DNA of 64,000 nucleotides from Phycisphaeraceae bacterium (GCA_019636795.1 JAHBWW010000002.1:310001-374000); one strand, 5' to 3'. Positions 24,573-34,123 are shown, numbered from the stretch's first letter. The notes: generated from the letters alone by a model not told the origin. Program-made: numbers and translations.

Positions 24573-25015
24573 CCCCGCCCGCCGCGTTCATGCCTGACCG
24601 TCCCGCCGATCACCATCACCGCCCCGAACAGCATCAGATCCTTAATCAGATACTGCCCCTCCGGCGTCGGGACCAGCGGCACACGCTCAAAGCACACATC
24701 GCTCTTGAGCACCAACGCCAGCAACGTCCCAGGCAACCGAATCGCCAGCAGCAGAATCGAAACACGCACTGTCCGTTCCCACACCAGCGTCAGCCCGATC
24801 GCAACCTCCCACCACCCCAGAATCGGAACCATCACCTCCGGCGACCCGAAGTACACCGTGTGCGCCAGCAGCGACGAACCCGTTGAATACCCAAACTGCT
24901 TCAGCAGACCAAGCCAGATAAAAAACAACGCCAGCGTGTACCGATGCAGCGGATGCCCAAGATGGTGCATCTTCGCGCTGATAGAGCGGTCGAGAGAATC
25001 AAGCTTCGGGTGCAT
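24569..25015 (-). CDS. DoxX/DUF417-like membrane protein
   Basis: A 148-residue protein with four hydrophobic segments (about 28-45, 60-80, 83-103 and 124-140) in the DoxX-like arrangement, with the FGSPEV-PILGWWEVAIGL pattern seen in the family between the second and third segments. Function in the family is poorly defined (redox or small-molecule transport-related proteins). Ends converge with cls by 4 bp. Confidence 0.7.
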   Translation of the reverse strand: MHPKLDSLDRSISAKMHHLGHPLHRYTLALFFIWLGLLKQFGYSTGSSLLAHTVYFGSPEVMVPILGWWEVAIGLTLVWERTVRVSILLLAIRLPGTLLALVLKSDVCFERVPLVPTPEGQYLIKDLMLFGAVMVIGGTVRHERGGRG

Positions 25016-25054
25016 GAGCGCAGCATATCGCCCCGCCCCACGCCACGCCCCCGC

Positions 25055-25825
25055 TCACCCGAACAAGTTGTACCGCGCAATGCACCACAACGCCCGCACG
25101 CCGTCACGCCACCCGATCTTCTTTCCTTCCGCATACGTCCGCCCAGCATAACTCACCGGCACTTCATACAACCTGATCGCAGCCGTCGCCCCGCGCCCCT
25201 CACCTGCCGCACCCGTCCCAACCGGCAGCCGCATTCGCGCCAGCCTCGCGACCATCTCAGGCTCAATCCCGAAGCGATCCTCCTGCAACTCCAGCCGCTC
25301 AAGCACCGCGCGCCGAAACACTTTCGTCCCGCACTCGATATCCGAAAGGTTCAGATTGCTGAGCATGTTGCTCGCCAGCGTGATCACCCGATTGGCAACC
25401 GAGTGCCAGAAATACAGCACCCGATGCGTCTGCCCCAGAAACCGCGTCCCGATCACCGCATCCGCACGCCCATCGAAAATTGGACTCAGCACCGCCTGAT
25501 GATCGGCCGGGTCATATTCCAGATCCGCATCCTGCACCAGCACCACATCCGCGCCCATCTCCAGCGCCGCCTTGAACCCACGCCGCAACGCCGAACCCTT
25601 CCCCCGGTTCTCCCGGCTCGAAAGACTCGTGATGTCCTCGCGCATGCCCAGTTCGGCAATCACCGTCTCCGTCCCATCCGTCGAACCATCATCAACCAGA
25701 ATCACATGCCGCGTCGCCAGCATGCCATCAGGCAGCATCGGCCTTTGCGTCCGGTCGAGCCGCTCGATAAGCCTCGGCAGGAACTCCCGCTCGTTGTACA
25801 CCGGAATGACCACCGCCACAAGCAT
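25055..25825 (-). CDS. Family-2 glycosyltransferase
   Basis: A 256-residue GT-A enzyme resembling polyprenyl-phosphate sugar synthases (DPM1-like). N-terminal VVIPVYNE, a nucleotide-sugar binding VDDGSTDGT at about 44-52, NRGKGSALRRGF, and the metal-binding QDADLEYDP at about 97-105. No membrane helices, so it works at the cytoplasmic face. It probably transfers a hexose to a lipid carrier; the donor cannot be told from sequence. Three bp separate it from mutY upstream on the same strand. Confidence 0.88.
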   Translation of the reverse strand: MLVAVVIPVYNEREFLPRLIERLDRTQRPMLPDGMLATRHVILVDDGSTDGTETVIAELGMREDITSLSSRENRGKGSALRRGFKAALEMGADVVLVQDADLEYDPADHQAVLSPIFDGRADAVIGTRFLGQTHRVLYFWHSVANRVITLASNMLSNLNLSDIECGTKVFRRAVLERLELQEDRFGIEPEMVARLARMRLPVGTGAAGEGRGATAAIRLYEVPVSYAGRTYAEGKKIGWRDGVRALWCIARYNLFG

Positions 25826-25828
25826 GCC

Positions 25829-26881
25829 TCAGCACTGTACCGCGCCCGCACGCCCCATGCCTATCAACACGATACGGCTCTGCACATTCCCCATCGCCAA
25901 CTCCGCCCTCTCAGATGCCGCCACCCACCTGCGCCCCTCCGTCGCCCGCAGCCCCACCGCTCGATACACACGCACCTCGATCGCCCGGTGTGTCGTCTGA
26001 TGGCTCACACGCCCCGCCGCCTCAATCGCTCGACACGGCACCAGCCCCCGCACCTCGGCCGCCCTGGGCATCCGATCCTCGCGCTCCACCGTCGGCACCT
26101 GCCACATCGACGCAAACAATCCCTTCGCAGGCCTCTGTTCAAGCATCACCCGCCCGCGCCCATCAACCCCCACCACAGCCGCCCAATATAGCGGCCTCCT
26201 TTCCGCCCTCACCCGCGCTATGGGAATCTGACTCGTCGTCCCCTGCGCCCGCGACACACACAACTCGCGCAGCGGACACTCACCGCACCTCGGCCCACGC
26301 GGCACACACACCGTCGCCCCCAGTTCCATCAGCCCCTCATTGAACACGCCCGGCTTCCGCGCCACCGCCACCAGCTCGCCCGCCCGCGCCCAATCCTCCT
26401 TGCCCTCGCGCGCAACGCCATCGACTCGCTGCAGCACACGCGACACATTCCCATCCACAATCGCCTCGCGCCCGCCAAAGACAATCGAAGCCACCGCCCC
26501 CGCCGTGTACCGCCCAACCCCAGGCAACGTGCGCAGAACCACCGCCTCCCGCGGCACAACCCCGCCGAACCGAGCCACGATCTCTTTCGCCGCCTCGTGC
26601 AGCCTACGCGCACGCGAGTAATACCCCAGCCCCGACCACACCGCACGCACGTCATCCTCCCGAGCCCGCGCCAACGCCTCGACCGTCGGAAACCGCTCCA
26701 GAAACGGCTCAAAATGCTCCAACACCCGCGACACCTGCGTCTGCTGAAGCATGAACTCGCTCACCAGCGACCGATACGCATCACGCACCCCAGCGCTCGA
26801 TTCCTCACGCCAAGGCAGCACACGGCCATTGGCCCCGAACCACACCTCGACCGCACGCACTATCGCCGCATCACGCTCCAC
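25829..26881 (-). CDS. mutY: A/G-specific adenine DNA glycosylase MutY
   Basis: A 350-residue enzyme that removes adenine opposite 8-oxoguanine. Features: catalytic Glu in SEFMLQQTQV, helix-hairpin-helix LPGVGRYTAGAV, catalytic Asp in VDGNVSRVLQR, the [4Fe-4S] loop C-X6-C-X2-C-X5-C (CVPRGPRCGECPLRELC), and a C-terminal NUDIX-like domain recognising 8-oxoG. Full length and intact. Confidence 0.95.
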   Translation of the reverse strand: MERDAAIVRAVEVWFGANGRVLPWREESSAGVRDAYRSLVSEFMLQQTQVSRVLEHFEPFLERFPTVEALARAREDDVRAVWSGLGYYSRARRLHEAAKEIVARFGGVVPREAVVLRTLPGVGRYTAGAVASIVFGGREAIVDGNVSRVLQRVDGVAREGKEDWARAGELVAVARKPGVFNEGLMELGATVCVPRGPRCGECPLRELCVSRAQGTTSQIPIARVRAERRPLYWAAVVGVDGRGRVMLEQRPAKGLFASMWQVPTVEREDRMPRAAEVRGLVPCRAIEAAGRVSHQTTHRAIEVRVYRAVGLRATEGRRWVAASERAELAMGNVQSRIVLIGMGRAGAVQC

Positions 26882-26950
26882 ACCCCAGCGTAGTCCCCCG
26901 CATCCGGTGGCGAGCCGGCGCTAAACCGGCCGATAGACTCTTGTGCGCGA

Positions 26951-27907
26951 ATGTCCGACGCCTCGGCGTCGGTGCGCCTCGATCTTCCGCTCTGTAGGCC
27001 CCAAGGACCCCTCAGCGTGCTCACCCGTCTCACAGACCTGCTCGACCGCCTCGAGAGTTACCCCATCTGGGAGGTGCTCGCCGAACTCATCGTCATTTGG
27101 CTCGTCGTCTACGCCATCGTCCGCTTCCTCCGCGGAACCCGCGCCGTCGGAGCCCTCAAGGGCATGTTCATGGTCCTGCTCATCGGGACTCTCGTCACCC
27201 GCATCCTCGGCGGAGGTGGCGACACTTTCTCACGCCTCACATACCTCTACGACCGCGCCATCGCATTCGCCGCCATCGCGCTCATCGTCATCTTCCAACC
27301 CGAACTTCGCCGAGGTCTCATGCGCCTCGGCGAAGCTCCACTCTTCCGCACCGCACGCAATCAGAAATCTCACGTCGTCGAATCCGTCGCCTCGGCCTGC
27401 GAATACCTCGCCAAAGCCCGATTCGGTGCCATCATCGTCATCGAACGACATGTGGGACTGCGCGGCTTGACCGAAGGCGGTACCCCGCTCGACGCCGAAC
27501 TCTCTGATCGCCTCCTCCGCACCATCTTCTTCCCAGGCTCAGCGCTCCACGATCTGGCCGTCGTCATTCGTGGCGGACGCGTCGCAGCCGCAGGCGTCCA
27601 GCTCCCGCTCGCCGAACCCAACGAAATGCCCGACCCTCAACTCGGTTCGCGACACCGCGCCGCCGTCGGCGTCAGCAAAGAAACCGACTCCATCGTCGTC
27701 ATCGTCAGCGAAGAATCCGGCCAGATTCGCATCGCCGAACGTGGCACCCTCTCCCCACCCATCGCCGCCGCCGCTCTGCCCGCCGATCTCACCGCACGCC
27801 TCGGCCGCACGCCCCAGATCGTCGAACACACCGACGACACGCACGCCGACGATGCCTCGTCCGCCGGCGTCGCACGCTCTACACGCCGTAAGGAGGCCGA
27901 AGCATGA
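26951..27907 (+). CDS. cdaA: Diadenylate cyclase CdaA (altered DGA motif)
   Basis: A 318-residue membrane diadenylate cyclase that makes c-di-AMP from two ATP. Three membrane helices at about residues 38-60, 68-87 and 100-116, then the DAC domain: FGAIIVIER at about 158, the LHD-x-A loop at 199-203 and the SRHRAAVGVS motif at 233-242. The normally invariant DGA triplet reads Asp201-Leu202-Ala203 (codons GAT CTG GCC at 27551-27559). An acidic C-terminal tail follows. It overlaps cdaR by 4 bp (ATGA), the common cdaA-cdaR operon. Confidence 0.92.
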   Translation: MSDASASVRLDLPLCRPQGPLSVLTRLTDLLDRLESYPIWEVLAELIVIWLVVYAIVRFLRGTRAVGALKGMFMVLLIGTLVTRILGGGGDTFSRLTYLYDRAIAFAAIALIVIFQPELRRGLMRLGEAPLFRTARNQKSHVVESVASACEYLAKARFGAIIVIERHVGLRGLTEGGTPLDAELSDRLLRTIFFPGSALHDLAVVIRGGRVAAAGVQLPLAEPNEMPDPQLGSRHRAAVGVSKETDSIVVIVSEESGQIRIAERGTLSPPIAAAALPADLTARLGRTPQIVEHTDDTHADDASSAGVARSTRRKEAEA

Positions 27908-28935
27908 TCGCCCAGGCACGAACCGCAATCATCGTCACAATCGTGACACTCCTCGTATGGGTCCTCGCCGAAGGACAGACGCTCCGCGTCACTGTCGCAG
28001 CTGCCGAACTCACTCTCGACGCCGGTTCGGCAAGTCGCGTCGTGCGATGGGATCCCGCCGAACGTTTCTCAGGCCGCGTCGAACTTCGCTTCAGCGGCTC
28101 GGCACGCCGAATCGACGAAATCTCCCGACGCATCCGCAGCCCCATCGCGCTCGCCGCCGGCACCGAGTTCGCCGCTGGCTCAGGCGTTCAGGTCGTCGAC
28201 CTGCGCGAAGCGCTGCGCCGCACAGACATCTTCCAGGCCGCCGGCGCTGCGCTGCTCGATGTCGAGCCTCGCCTCGTCCGCATCGAAGTTGACGAGCTCG
28301 TCCCGATCGACATCCCCGTACGCATCACCATCGAAGGCGCAGCTGTCGAAGGCGAACCTCGCGCCGAGCCTGAACTCATCCGATACGAAGTCCCCGCCGC
28401 CGCCCTCGCCGCAATCAACCGCGACGATCTCTTTGCCACTGTCCGCCTGACCGAAGCCGAAGTCTCGGGCCTCCCCGCCGGCACTCAGTCACGCCTTCCA
28501 AACTTGCGTATCACGCTCAGCCCGGCAATGAACAATTTCTGGTCTCGCACCGGAGGCCGCAACACCGTCGATGTCACACTCACCCTCCGTTCACGTCTGA
28601 CCACCCTCGTCCTCCCCACAGTGCCCGTCCACGTTCAGGCAGCCCCCGCCGAAATGCTGCGCTTCGACGTCATGATCGCAGAGGATGATCTCTTCATCGC
28701 CGATGTCACTCTGCGCGGACCGGCCGCACTCATCGAACGCATCAACAACGATCCCGCCCTGCGCCCCGTGGCCGTCGTCTCGCTCGGATTCGAAGAACTC
28801 GAACGTGGCATCGACTCCAAAGCCGCCGTCCTGCGCATGCCCCCAGGATTCGAAGCCGTCGAAGCCCGCGCCGAAAACCTCATCGTCGGCCTGACCATCA
28901 CCCGCCGCGAACGCCCAACTCCCACTGACGAATAG
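27904..28935 (+). CDS. cdaR: YbbR-domain protein CdaR, regulator of CdaA
   Basis: A 343-residue protein with one N-terminal membrane helix (about 8-25, IIVTIVTLLVWVLAEG) and about three YbbR-like beta domains outside the membrane. In other bacteria YbbR/CdaR binds and modulates the adjacent diadenylate cyclase. Start ATG overlaps the cdaA stop. The repeats are divergent, but the gene order makes the call firm. Confidence 0.82.
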   Translation: MIAQARTAIIVTIVTLLVWVLAEGQTLRVTVAAAELTLDAGSASRVVRWDPAERFSGRVELRFSGSARRIDEISRRIRSPIALAAGTEFAAGSGVQVVDLREALRRTDIFQAAGAALLDVEPRLVRIEVDELVPIDIPVRITIEGAAVEGEPRAEPELIRYEVPAAALAAINRDDLFATVRLTEAEVSGLPAGTQSRLPNLRITLSPAMNNFWSRTGGRNTVDVTLTLRSRLTTLVLPTVPVHVQAAPAEMLRFDVMIAEDDLFIADVTLRGPAALIERINNDPALRPVAVVSLGFEELERGIDSKAAVLRMPPGFEAVEARAENLIVGLTITRRERPTPTDE

Positions 28936-28952
28936 CCCCCAACTCCAGATGC

Positions 28953-28989
28953 AAAACCCGGCACCCAGCGATAGTCGCCGAGTACCGGG
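28953..28989 (-). terminator. Likely terminator after the uracil-DNA glycosylase gene
   Basis: Two nested stems, CCCGG/CCGGG (28957-28961, 28985-28989) and GCGA/TCGC around TAG, are followed on the minus strand by TTTT. It lies between convergent cdaR and the glycosylase gene. Confidence 0.4.
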
Positions 28990-29102
28990 CCTCGTGGGGT
29001 CAAACTGTGCAGCACAATCCGCAGGCAAGAAATGCCGCGGCTCTCAGATGAATCCTGTTCGTCGCCACTCGCTCCACGGATCCACTCCAATTCACCCGAT
29101 TC

Positions 29103-29861
29103 TCACCCCTCGCGCACAAGCCCAAGCCTCGCCATCACCATCTTCAGGTCCGACCACACCTTCCCACGATTCTCAGGCGTCGGCGAACGCAGCAAGTACG
29201 CCGGGTGGTACGTCGGCATCACAGGAATCGCCGAGCACGCGCCCGCATCCTCCAGCACCCAAAGCCGCGGCACAAACTCGGACCACCGCCCACGCAGGTC
29301 ACGCATCGCATCCGTCACGCCCAGCAGAAGGTGCGTAGCCGGCAGTCCCAGAGTCACAATGGCCTCGGGCGAAACAATCCTGATCTGCTCGTGCAAATAC
29401 GGCGCCGACCGCAGCGCCTGCTCCGGCGTCGGCGTCGCGTTGTTGCGAGGCCGCACCTTCAGCACGTTCGCAATGTACACCTCTTCACGCGCCAGCCCCA
29501 TCGCCACAATCATCTTGTCGAGCAGCTGCCCCGCAGGCCCCACAAAAGGCCTGCCAAGCCGGTCCTCCTCAGCCCCCGGTGCCTCACCCACAAACATCAC
29601 CCGCGCACACGGATTCCCCTCGCCAAACACCACGCAATGATGGTCGGTGTCGAAATCCCGGTGAGGCTCATCCGCAATGTACCGCTCGCGCAGCAACGCA
29701 AGCCTGCGTTCACGCTCGCCCGCCTCAGAATCCGCAACCACATTCTTCGTAACCTGCAGGCCGTTCGATCTGGACACACCCCGACGCACCGACTCCACAC
29801 CAAGAAGGGACAGGACCAACGCGTCCTGACGTGTCAAGCGTTGAGCAGCATTCGGATCCAT
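29103..29861 (-). CDS. Family-4-like uracil-DNA glycosylase lacking Fe-S cysteines
   Basis: A 252-residue member of the UDG family 4 branch. Motif GEAPGAEEDRLGRPFVGPAG at 92-111, the YIANVLKVRP strand at 129-138, and the late HPAYLLR motif are all present, indicating removal of uracil from DNA. The four cysteines that hold the [4Fe-4S] cluster in classical family-4 enzymes are absent: no CxxC precedes the VVFGEGNP strand, and the KCRP and C before the PYL helix are Val136 and Ser152. An N-terminal extension of about 55 residues is unusual. Confidence 0.85.
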   Translation of the reverse strand: MDPNAAQRLTRQDALVLSLLGVESVRRGVSRSNGLQVTKNVVADSEAGERERRLALLRERYIADEPHRDFDTDHHCVVFGEGNPCARVMFVGEAPGAEEDRLGRPFVGPAGQLLDKMIVAMGLAREEVYIANVLKVRPRNNATPTPEQALRSAPYLHEQIRIVSPEAIVTLGLPATHLLLGVTDAMRDLRGRWSEFVPRLWVLEDAGACSAIPVMPTYHPAYLLRSPTPENRGKVWSDLKMVMARLGLVREG

Positions 29862-29873
29862 CGCTCCGACAGG

Positions 29874-30167
29874 TTAGCCCGCCGAATCGCCATCCGCCGC
29901 ACCGGGTGAGTCCGGGTCGCCCCCGTCGCCATTGCCCCGGTCGTCGATCATCTCGCCCGGCCGCTCTTCCCATTCCCGACCAAGCCCGTTCGACGCATCC
30001 GAATTGCGAGGAGTCATCCCAGAGGTATGACCCGCGTGGCCCGTCGCAACACTCGGACGATTCAGCGTCTCGGGCAGGAACACCGCCGCGCTGGCACCGA
30101 TGATCGTCCCGATCACCAAACCGGGAACAAACGACTTCAAAAATGACCCATCTGTCTTTGCCATCAT
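29874..30167 (-). CDS. Small membrane-anchored protein
   Basis: A 97-residue protein with a YtxH-like start (MMAKTDGSFLKSFVPGLVIGTIIGASAAVF): one membrane helix at about 12-30 followed by a polar, Gly/Asp-rich disordered tail. Start placed at the MM pair because GAGGT lies five bases upstream. Function unknown. Confidence 0.6.
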   Translation of the reverse strand: MMAKTDGSFLKSFVPGLVIGTIIGASAAVFLPETLNRPSVATGHAGHTSGMTPRNSDASNGLGREWEERPGEMIDDRGNGDGGDPDSPGAADGDSAG

Positions 30168-30184
30168 GTCTACCTCGTTGCCGC

Positions 30185-30376
30185 TCAGAATCGACGCATG
30201 TGGGCCACCCATCGGCAGTACTCGCCCAGAACCTTCAGCATTCGCCCCTTGGAAATCGCTGGCCCATGCCCGAACGCCGTCTCACGCCGCCACGCCCAAT
30301 ACGGCGACTTCCGCCCCCGCCTCGTCCCAAGCGTCATCATACAAACCACCTGCAGCATGCCGAGTGCAGTTTTCAT
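30185..30376 (-). CDS. Small basic protein, unknown
   Basis: A 63-residue Arg/Lys/Trp-rich ORF starting at an ATG with an AGGT-like ribosome site. The SPYWAWRRETAFG segment looks selected (aromatic/basic pattern), and the gene fits neatly between its same-strand neighbours (16 and 17 bp gaps). No domain is recognised. Confidence 0.45.
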   Translation of the reverse strand: MKTALGMLQVVCMMTLGTRRGRKSPYWAWRRETAFGHGPAISKGRMLKVLGEYCRWVAHMRRF

Positions 30377-30392
30377 GAAACCTGCATCCTCA

Positions 30393-31418
30393 TCAATCCG
30401 CACGCCCCATACCCGAGTACGCGCCGCGGAACCAATCCAGAGTTTCGCCAATCCCCTGTTCAAGGGTCGTGACCGGCGAATAATCCAGCAATGTGCGCGC
30501 CTTCGTGATGTCGGCCTGGGAATGCAACACATCCCCGTGACGCGCAGGCTCAAACGTCGGCGTCAGGTGTGGCACGTCCGCCGCCGCCGCCATCAACTTC
30601 GCCAGATCCGCAACCGACACGCGCCGACCTGTCCCGATATTGATCGACGCGCCTCTCAACTTCCGCGAACTCGTGGCCGCGAGCAAATTCGCCAGCACCG
30701 CGTTCGAGACATATGTGAAATCGCGCGTCTGGGTGCCATCTCCATAGATCAGTGGCTTATTGCCAGCCAGCAGCGCGTGCGCAAACGCCGCAACAACTCC
30801 CGCATACGCACTATCGGCCGACTGCCTCGGCCCAAACACGTTGAAGTACCGCAAGTTCACCGTCTCAAGATCATACGAGCGCGCCCACGACGCCACCAGC
30901 GCCTCAGCCGCTGCTTTCGACGCCCCATACGGTGACGACGGATCGGCAGGCATGCTCTCAACCTTCGGCAGCCCCTCGCCCTCGCCATAAATCGACGACG
31001 ACGCCGAGAACACCACACGCCCCACTCCGCACGCCCGCGCGCGCTCAAGCACGCGCAACGTCCCCGTCGCGTTCACGTCCCATGTCCGCGCCGGCTGCTC
31101 GATCGACCGGGGCACCGACCCGATCGCTGCCAGATGAAACACCGCATGCACGCCGGGCGACAACGCGTCGGCCAATGCCTTGTCATCCAGAATCGACCCA
31201 TGCACAAATCGCACACGGTCCGGTTCGAGTTCGATCAACTCTGCCAGCGCATCGAGTGACGAGTTCGACAAGTCGTCAATCACGCTCACCGTCGCCCCGA
31301 CCGACACCAGCGCATCGACCAGATGACTCCCGATGAACCCCGCCCCCCCCGTCACGCAAACCTCGCGCCCCTCAAAAGCAGCACGGCAACGGTCAACCTG
31401 ATTCGAGGGCAGTTTCAT
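30393..31418 (-). CDS. NAD-dependent nucleotide-sugar epimerase
   Basis: A 341-residue extended short-chain dehydrogenase. NAD-binding TGGAGFIGS near residue 20, the HLAAIGSVPRS segment, the catalytic Ser region (SASSSIYGE) and YGASK with Tyr and Lys near residue 150. The late NIGTGRRVSVADL matches UDP-glucose/GlcNAc 4-epimerases of the WbpP/GalE type. Start at 31418 (MKLPSNQ), chosen because the longer frame has no ribosome site. Probably supplies sugars for surface polysaccharide. Confidence 0.88.
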   Translation of the reverse strand: MKLPSNQVDRCRAAFEGREVCVTGGAGFIGSHLVDALVSVGATVSVIDDLSNSSLDALAELIELEPDRVRFVHGSILDDKALADALSPGVHAVFHLAAIGSVPRSIEQPARTWDVNATGTLRVLERARACGVGRVVFSASSSIYGEGEGLPKVESMPADPSSPYGASKAAAEALVASWARSYDLETVNLRYFNVFGPRQSADSAYAGVVAAFAHALLAGNKPLIYGDGTQTRDFTYVSNAVLANLLAATSSRKLRGASINIGTGRRVSVADLAKLMAAAADVPHLTPTFEPARHGDVLHSQADITKARTLLDYSPVTTLEQGIGETLDWFRGAYSGMGRAD

Positions 31419-31549
31419 GGGCAAGGATCCTAGTCGACGCCTCGGCAGGACGCAGGACGCTGCCGAATCAGCCTCAAGCAACCGGGCCTCCGGGCGGCAT
31501 GCGCCCCGAGGCCCGGCAGTGTGCAAAACTCATTCCGCTCGTACAGACT

Positions 31550-34123
31550 TCAGCAGCCCTGGCTGACCAGCGCCAGATAAATCTGAATGTCGAAGAAGTC
31601 GAACACGCCATCGCCATTCAGGTCCGTCTGCGGGTCCTCTGCCGAGAACATGCCCAGGAACACCTGAACATCGAAGAAGTCGAGCACGCCGAACGGCGGC
31701 ATCAGATCGATTGGGCACGGATTGACGCGCCGCAGCACCCCGGCCGGAATCACCTGCCGCGTTACGCCCGGCCCGCCGTACTCGACGATCAGACCCGCGC
31801 CGCCCCCGGCTTCAAAGAACTCGACACGGATCTCGTGCAGGCCCGGCTGAAGCGGCACAGTGCCCCAACGCTCCTGCATCCCATGCAGCCCGTCATTGTC
31901 CACGACCTGCACCCCGTCGATATACAGCGCCGATCCATCGTCCGAAGTTGTGTAGAACGTGTACACCCCGAGTTGTGGAACCTGAACAAACCCGCGATAC
32001 AACGCGCCGACATTGTCCGCACGCCCCGAGCCCGCGAAGTTGCCATTCGTCGATGCATAGTTGATATTCGGCACAACTTCCGACGCATACGCAGTCAGAG
32101 CATCAAAGTTGGGAAGCACGCTCGGATTGCTCAGCACGTAGTACCCGGCATCAAGCCCCGCAAGTGGATTGAGCGGATGCACCGCAGGCAGGAAGATAGT
32201 CGGATCAAACACTGCAGCCGACACCACCGCATCCGCTGTGCGATTCTGCGAGTCGCGGATGGTGTATTCAAAAGAATCCGGCCCGGTGTATCCAGTCGGC
32301 GCGGTATACCGCAGCACATCACGACCACCCGGTCCGACGCCCACAAGCCGCTCGACTGTCCCGCCCTGGGCGGACACCGCATCGAACGTATCGATCAGAA
32401 TCGTGTCGCCGTCGGTATGCCCGTCGTTGGCAAGAACATCGACGTCCGCTGCCGAACCGCCGAGGATGAAGTCGATCGCGTCGGGCTCGGTGTAAGGCCC
32501 ATCCACTTCCGAAACCCGGAAACTTGCAATCCAGTTGTTCCACCCGCCCGCAGCCCCGTACTGCCCGATGACCCAGAACGTGCGATCATCGTTCGGATCC
32601 GTGCAGATGTCGTAGTAGTCGCCCCAGCGACCACCCGTATTGACCGAAGAAATGTGCAGTTGCGTCAACGCTCCCATCGTGCCCAGCGGATCGTTGGCCC
32701 TGCGCCCCGTCACATTCACCGAAATGCGAGTGCTCGAACTGCTCGCGCCCATCACCATGGCGACCTCGTTGAGGTTGTTCGAGAAAATCGCCGGGAAAAA
32801 CGTGTGTACATCCCCGCCGGCGTTGACATTGCCCGACTGCACCAACGACACATTCCCGCTCGTGGGCCAGTTGTTCGTATTGACGTGATACCAGCGCGCC
32901 ACAGTCTTCCCGCCCGAGCCGATGTTGTGCGTCGCGTACAAGTTCCCATTGCGCCACTGCGCATTGAAAATTCGTGAGTCGATCGTTTGCACGGCACTGG
33001 CCCCGACCGCTGGCGAATCCACCGGCCCCGAATACGACGGCACCGTCACCGTCGTTGACACCAGTTGGGGGTTCGTGAGCGGATTGGTGATCGCATGCAC
33101 CCGCAGACTCGAACTGTTGTTGCCCGAGATGAAGAACGGTGCCGCGTTGCTTCCAAAGTGATGTGCTACCTGCACTGACGCTGCGTTTCCGTCTCGCATC
33201 GTGCTGAACACCACAGGCTGACCCGAAAGCATCGCCGTCTTGTCAAACACGCGGAAACCCACGCCGCCCCAACCGCCCTGGTTGAGCCCGAACAGGTTGC
33301 TCGTGACGTAGTACCCATCTTCGTCATATCCGAACCCCGGATAGTCCCACCAGTACGTCGTGCCTCCGACCTGAATCACCGCATTGGTCCGGTACTTGTA
33401 CCACGTTCCCAGCGGGTTGTCGTCGTCTGACACCGCGATCGAGATCCACGCCTGCGTCGAGCCATACACCTCCGGCGCCACCACCACGAACCGCTGTGCG
33501 TAATGGTCGAAAAATACCTTCGGATCAAACGTAAAGCCACCCGCGCCCACCGGCTCAAAGAACCCCGGATTCCCCGTGTCATTCAGGGGCTGCTGAAACA
33601 GAAGCGTCCCCGTCTTCGAGTAGAACGCAATGTCCTGATTCACGGTCGTCACGATGTGGTGCGGCCCCACCGCGAGGTTCGGGTCTGGCGGCACCCACCC
33701 GGTCTGGCTGATGCCGGGCCAGTTCTGATCGACCACCGCGCGCCGCTCGCCATGCACCTCGCCAACCGGCAGCATGTTGGGGGCTTCATTGAGCGCGATC
33801 GAATGCCGCGAATGTTCCGGCAGCATCTCCCGGACACGCCGACCCGTACGCCCTTCGCCAGACTTGACGATCTGCTGGACGAACTTCGTCGTGTCGATGA
33901 TCGATACCTCACCCACCCCGAACGCAACCGACGCTGTCGTCAGGTCCGCGATCTGATCGTCCAGAGGCGTCGGTGGCGGCACCGCTTCGACCGACTGAAA
34001 CGGGCGAAGCATGGCTGGAACCAGCCCCCCGTCGCGTTCGGCGACCTGTTGCCGTTCGCAGGCTGTCAGTGTGACAAGACCAACCGTCAGGGCAAGCATG
34101 CCCGCACGAGACACATTCATCAT
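31550..34123 (-). CDS. Large lipoprotein with PA14 domain and dockerin-like end
   Basis: An 857-residue exported protein. It starts with a lipoprotein signal (LVTLTAC, Cys22). A beta-rich, propeller-like region (about 110-540) contains repeated Trp/Tyr and NxxS motifs; an Ig/cadherin-like domain with FEYTIRDSQNRTADAVV follows (about 545-635), then a PA14-type carbohydrate-binding domain (about 680-800, with YTFYTTSDDGSALYIDG). It ends in a dockerin-like pair (LDFFDVQVFLGMF, DLNGDGVFDFFDIQIYLALV). Likely a cell-surface or secreted binding protein; catalytic residues are not apparent. Confidence 0.8.
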   Translation of the reverse strand: MMNVSRAGMLALTVGLVTLTACERQQVAERDGGLVPAMLRPFQSVEAVPPPTPLDDQIADLTTASVAFGVGEVSIIDTTKFVQQIVKSGEGRTGRRVREMLPEHSRHSIALNEAPNMLPVGEVHGERRAVVDQNWPGISQTGWVPPDPNLAVGPHHIVTTVNQDIAFYSKTGTLLFQQPLNDTGNPGFFEPVGAGGFTFDPKVFFDHYAQRFVVVAPEVYGSTQAWISIAVSDDDNPLGTWYKYRTNAVIQVGGTTYWWDYPGFGYDEDGYYVTSNLFGLNQGGWGGVGFRVFDKTAMLSGQPVVFSTMRDGNAASVQVAHHFGSNAAPFFISGNNSSSLRVHAITNPLTNPQLVSTTVTVPSYSGPVDSPAVGASAVQTIDSRIFNAQWRNGNLYATHNIGSGGKTVARWYHVNTNNWPTSGNVSLVQSGNVNAGGDVHTFFPAIFSNNLNEVAMVMGASSSSTRISVNVTGRRANDPLGTMGALTQLHISSVNTGGRWGDYYDICTDPNDDRTFWVIGQYGAAGGWNNWIASFRVSEVDGPYTEPDAIDFILGGSAADVDVLANDGHTDGDTILIDTFDAVSAQGGTVERLVGVGPGGRDVLRYTAPTGYTGPDSFEYTIRDSQNRTADAVVSAAVFDPTIFLPAVHPLNPLAGLDAGYYVLSNPSVLPNFDALTAYASEVVPNINYASTNGNFAGSGRADNVGALYRGFVQVPQLGVYTFYTTSDDGSALYIDGVQVVDNDGLHGMQERWGTVPLQPGLHEIRVEFFEAGGGAGLIVEYGGPGVTRQVIPAGVLRRVNPCPIDLMPPFGVLDFFDVQVFLGMFSAEDPQTDLNGDGVFDFFDIQIYLALVSQGC

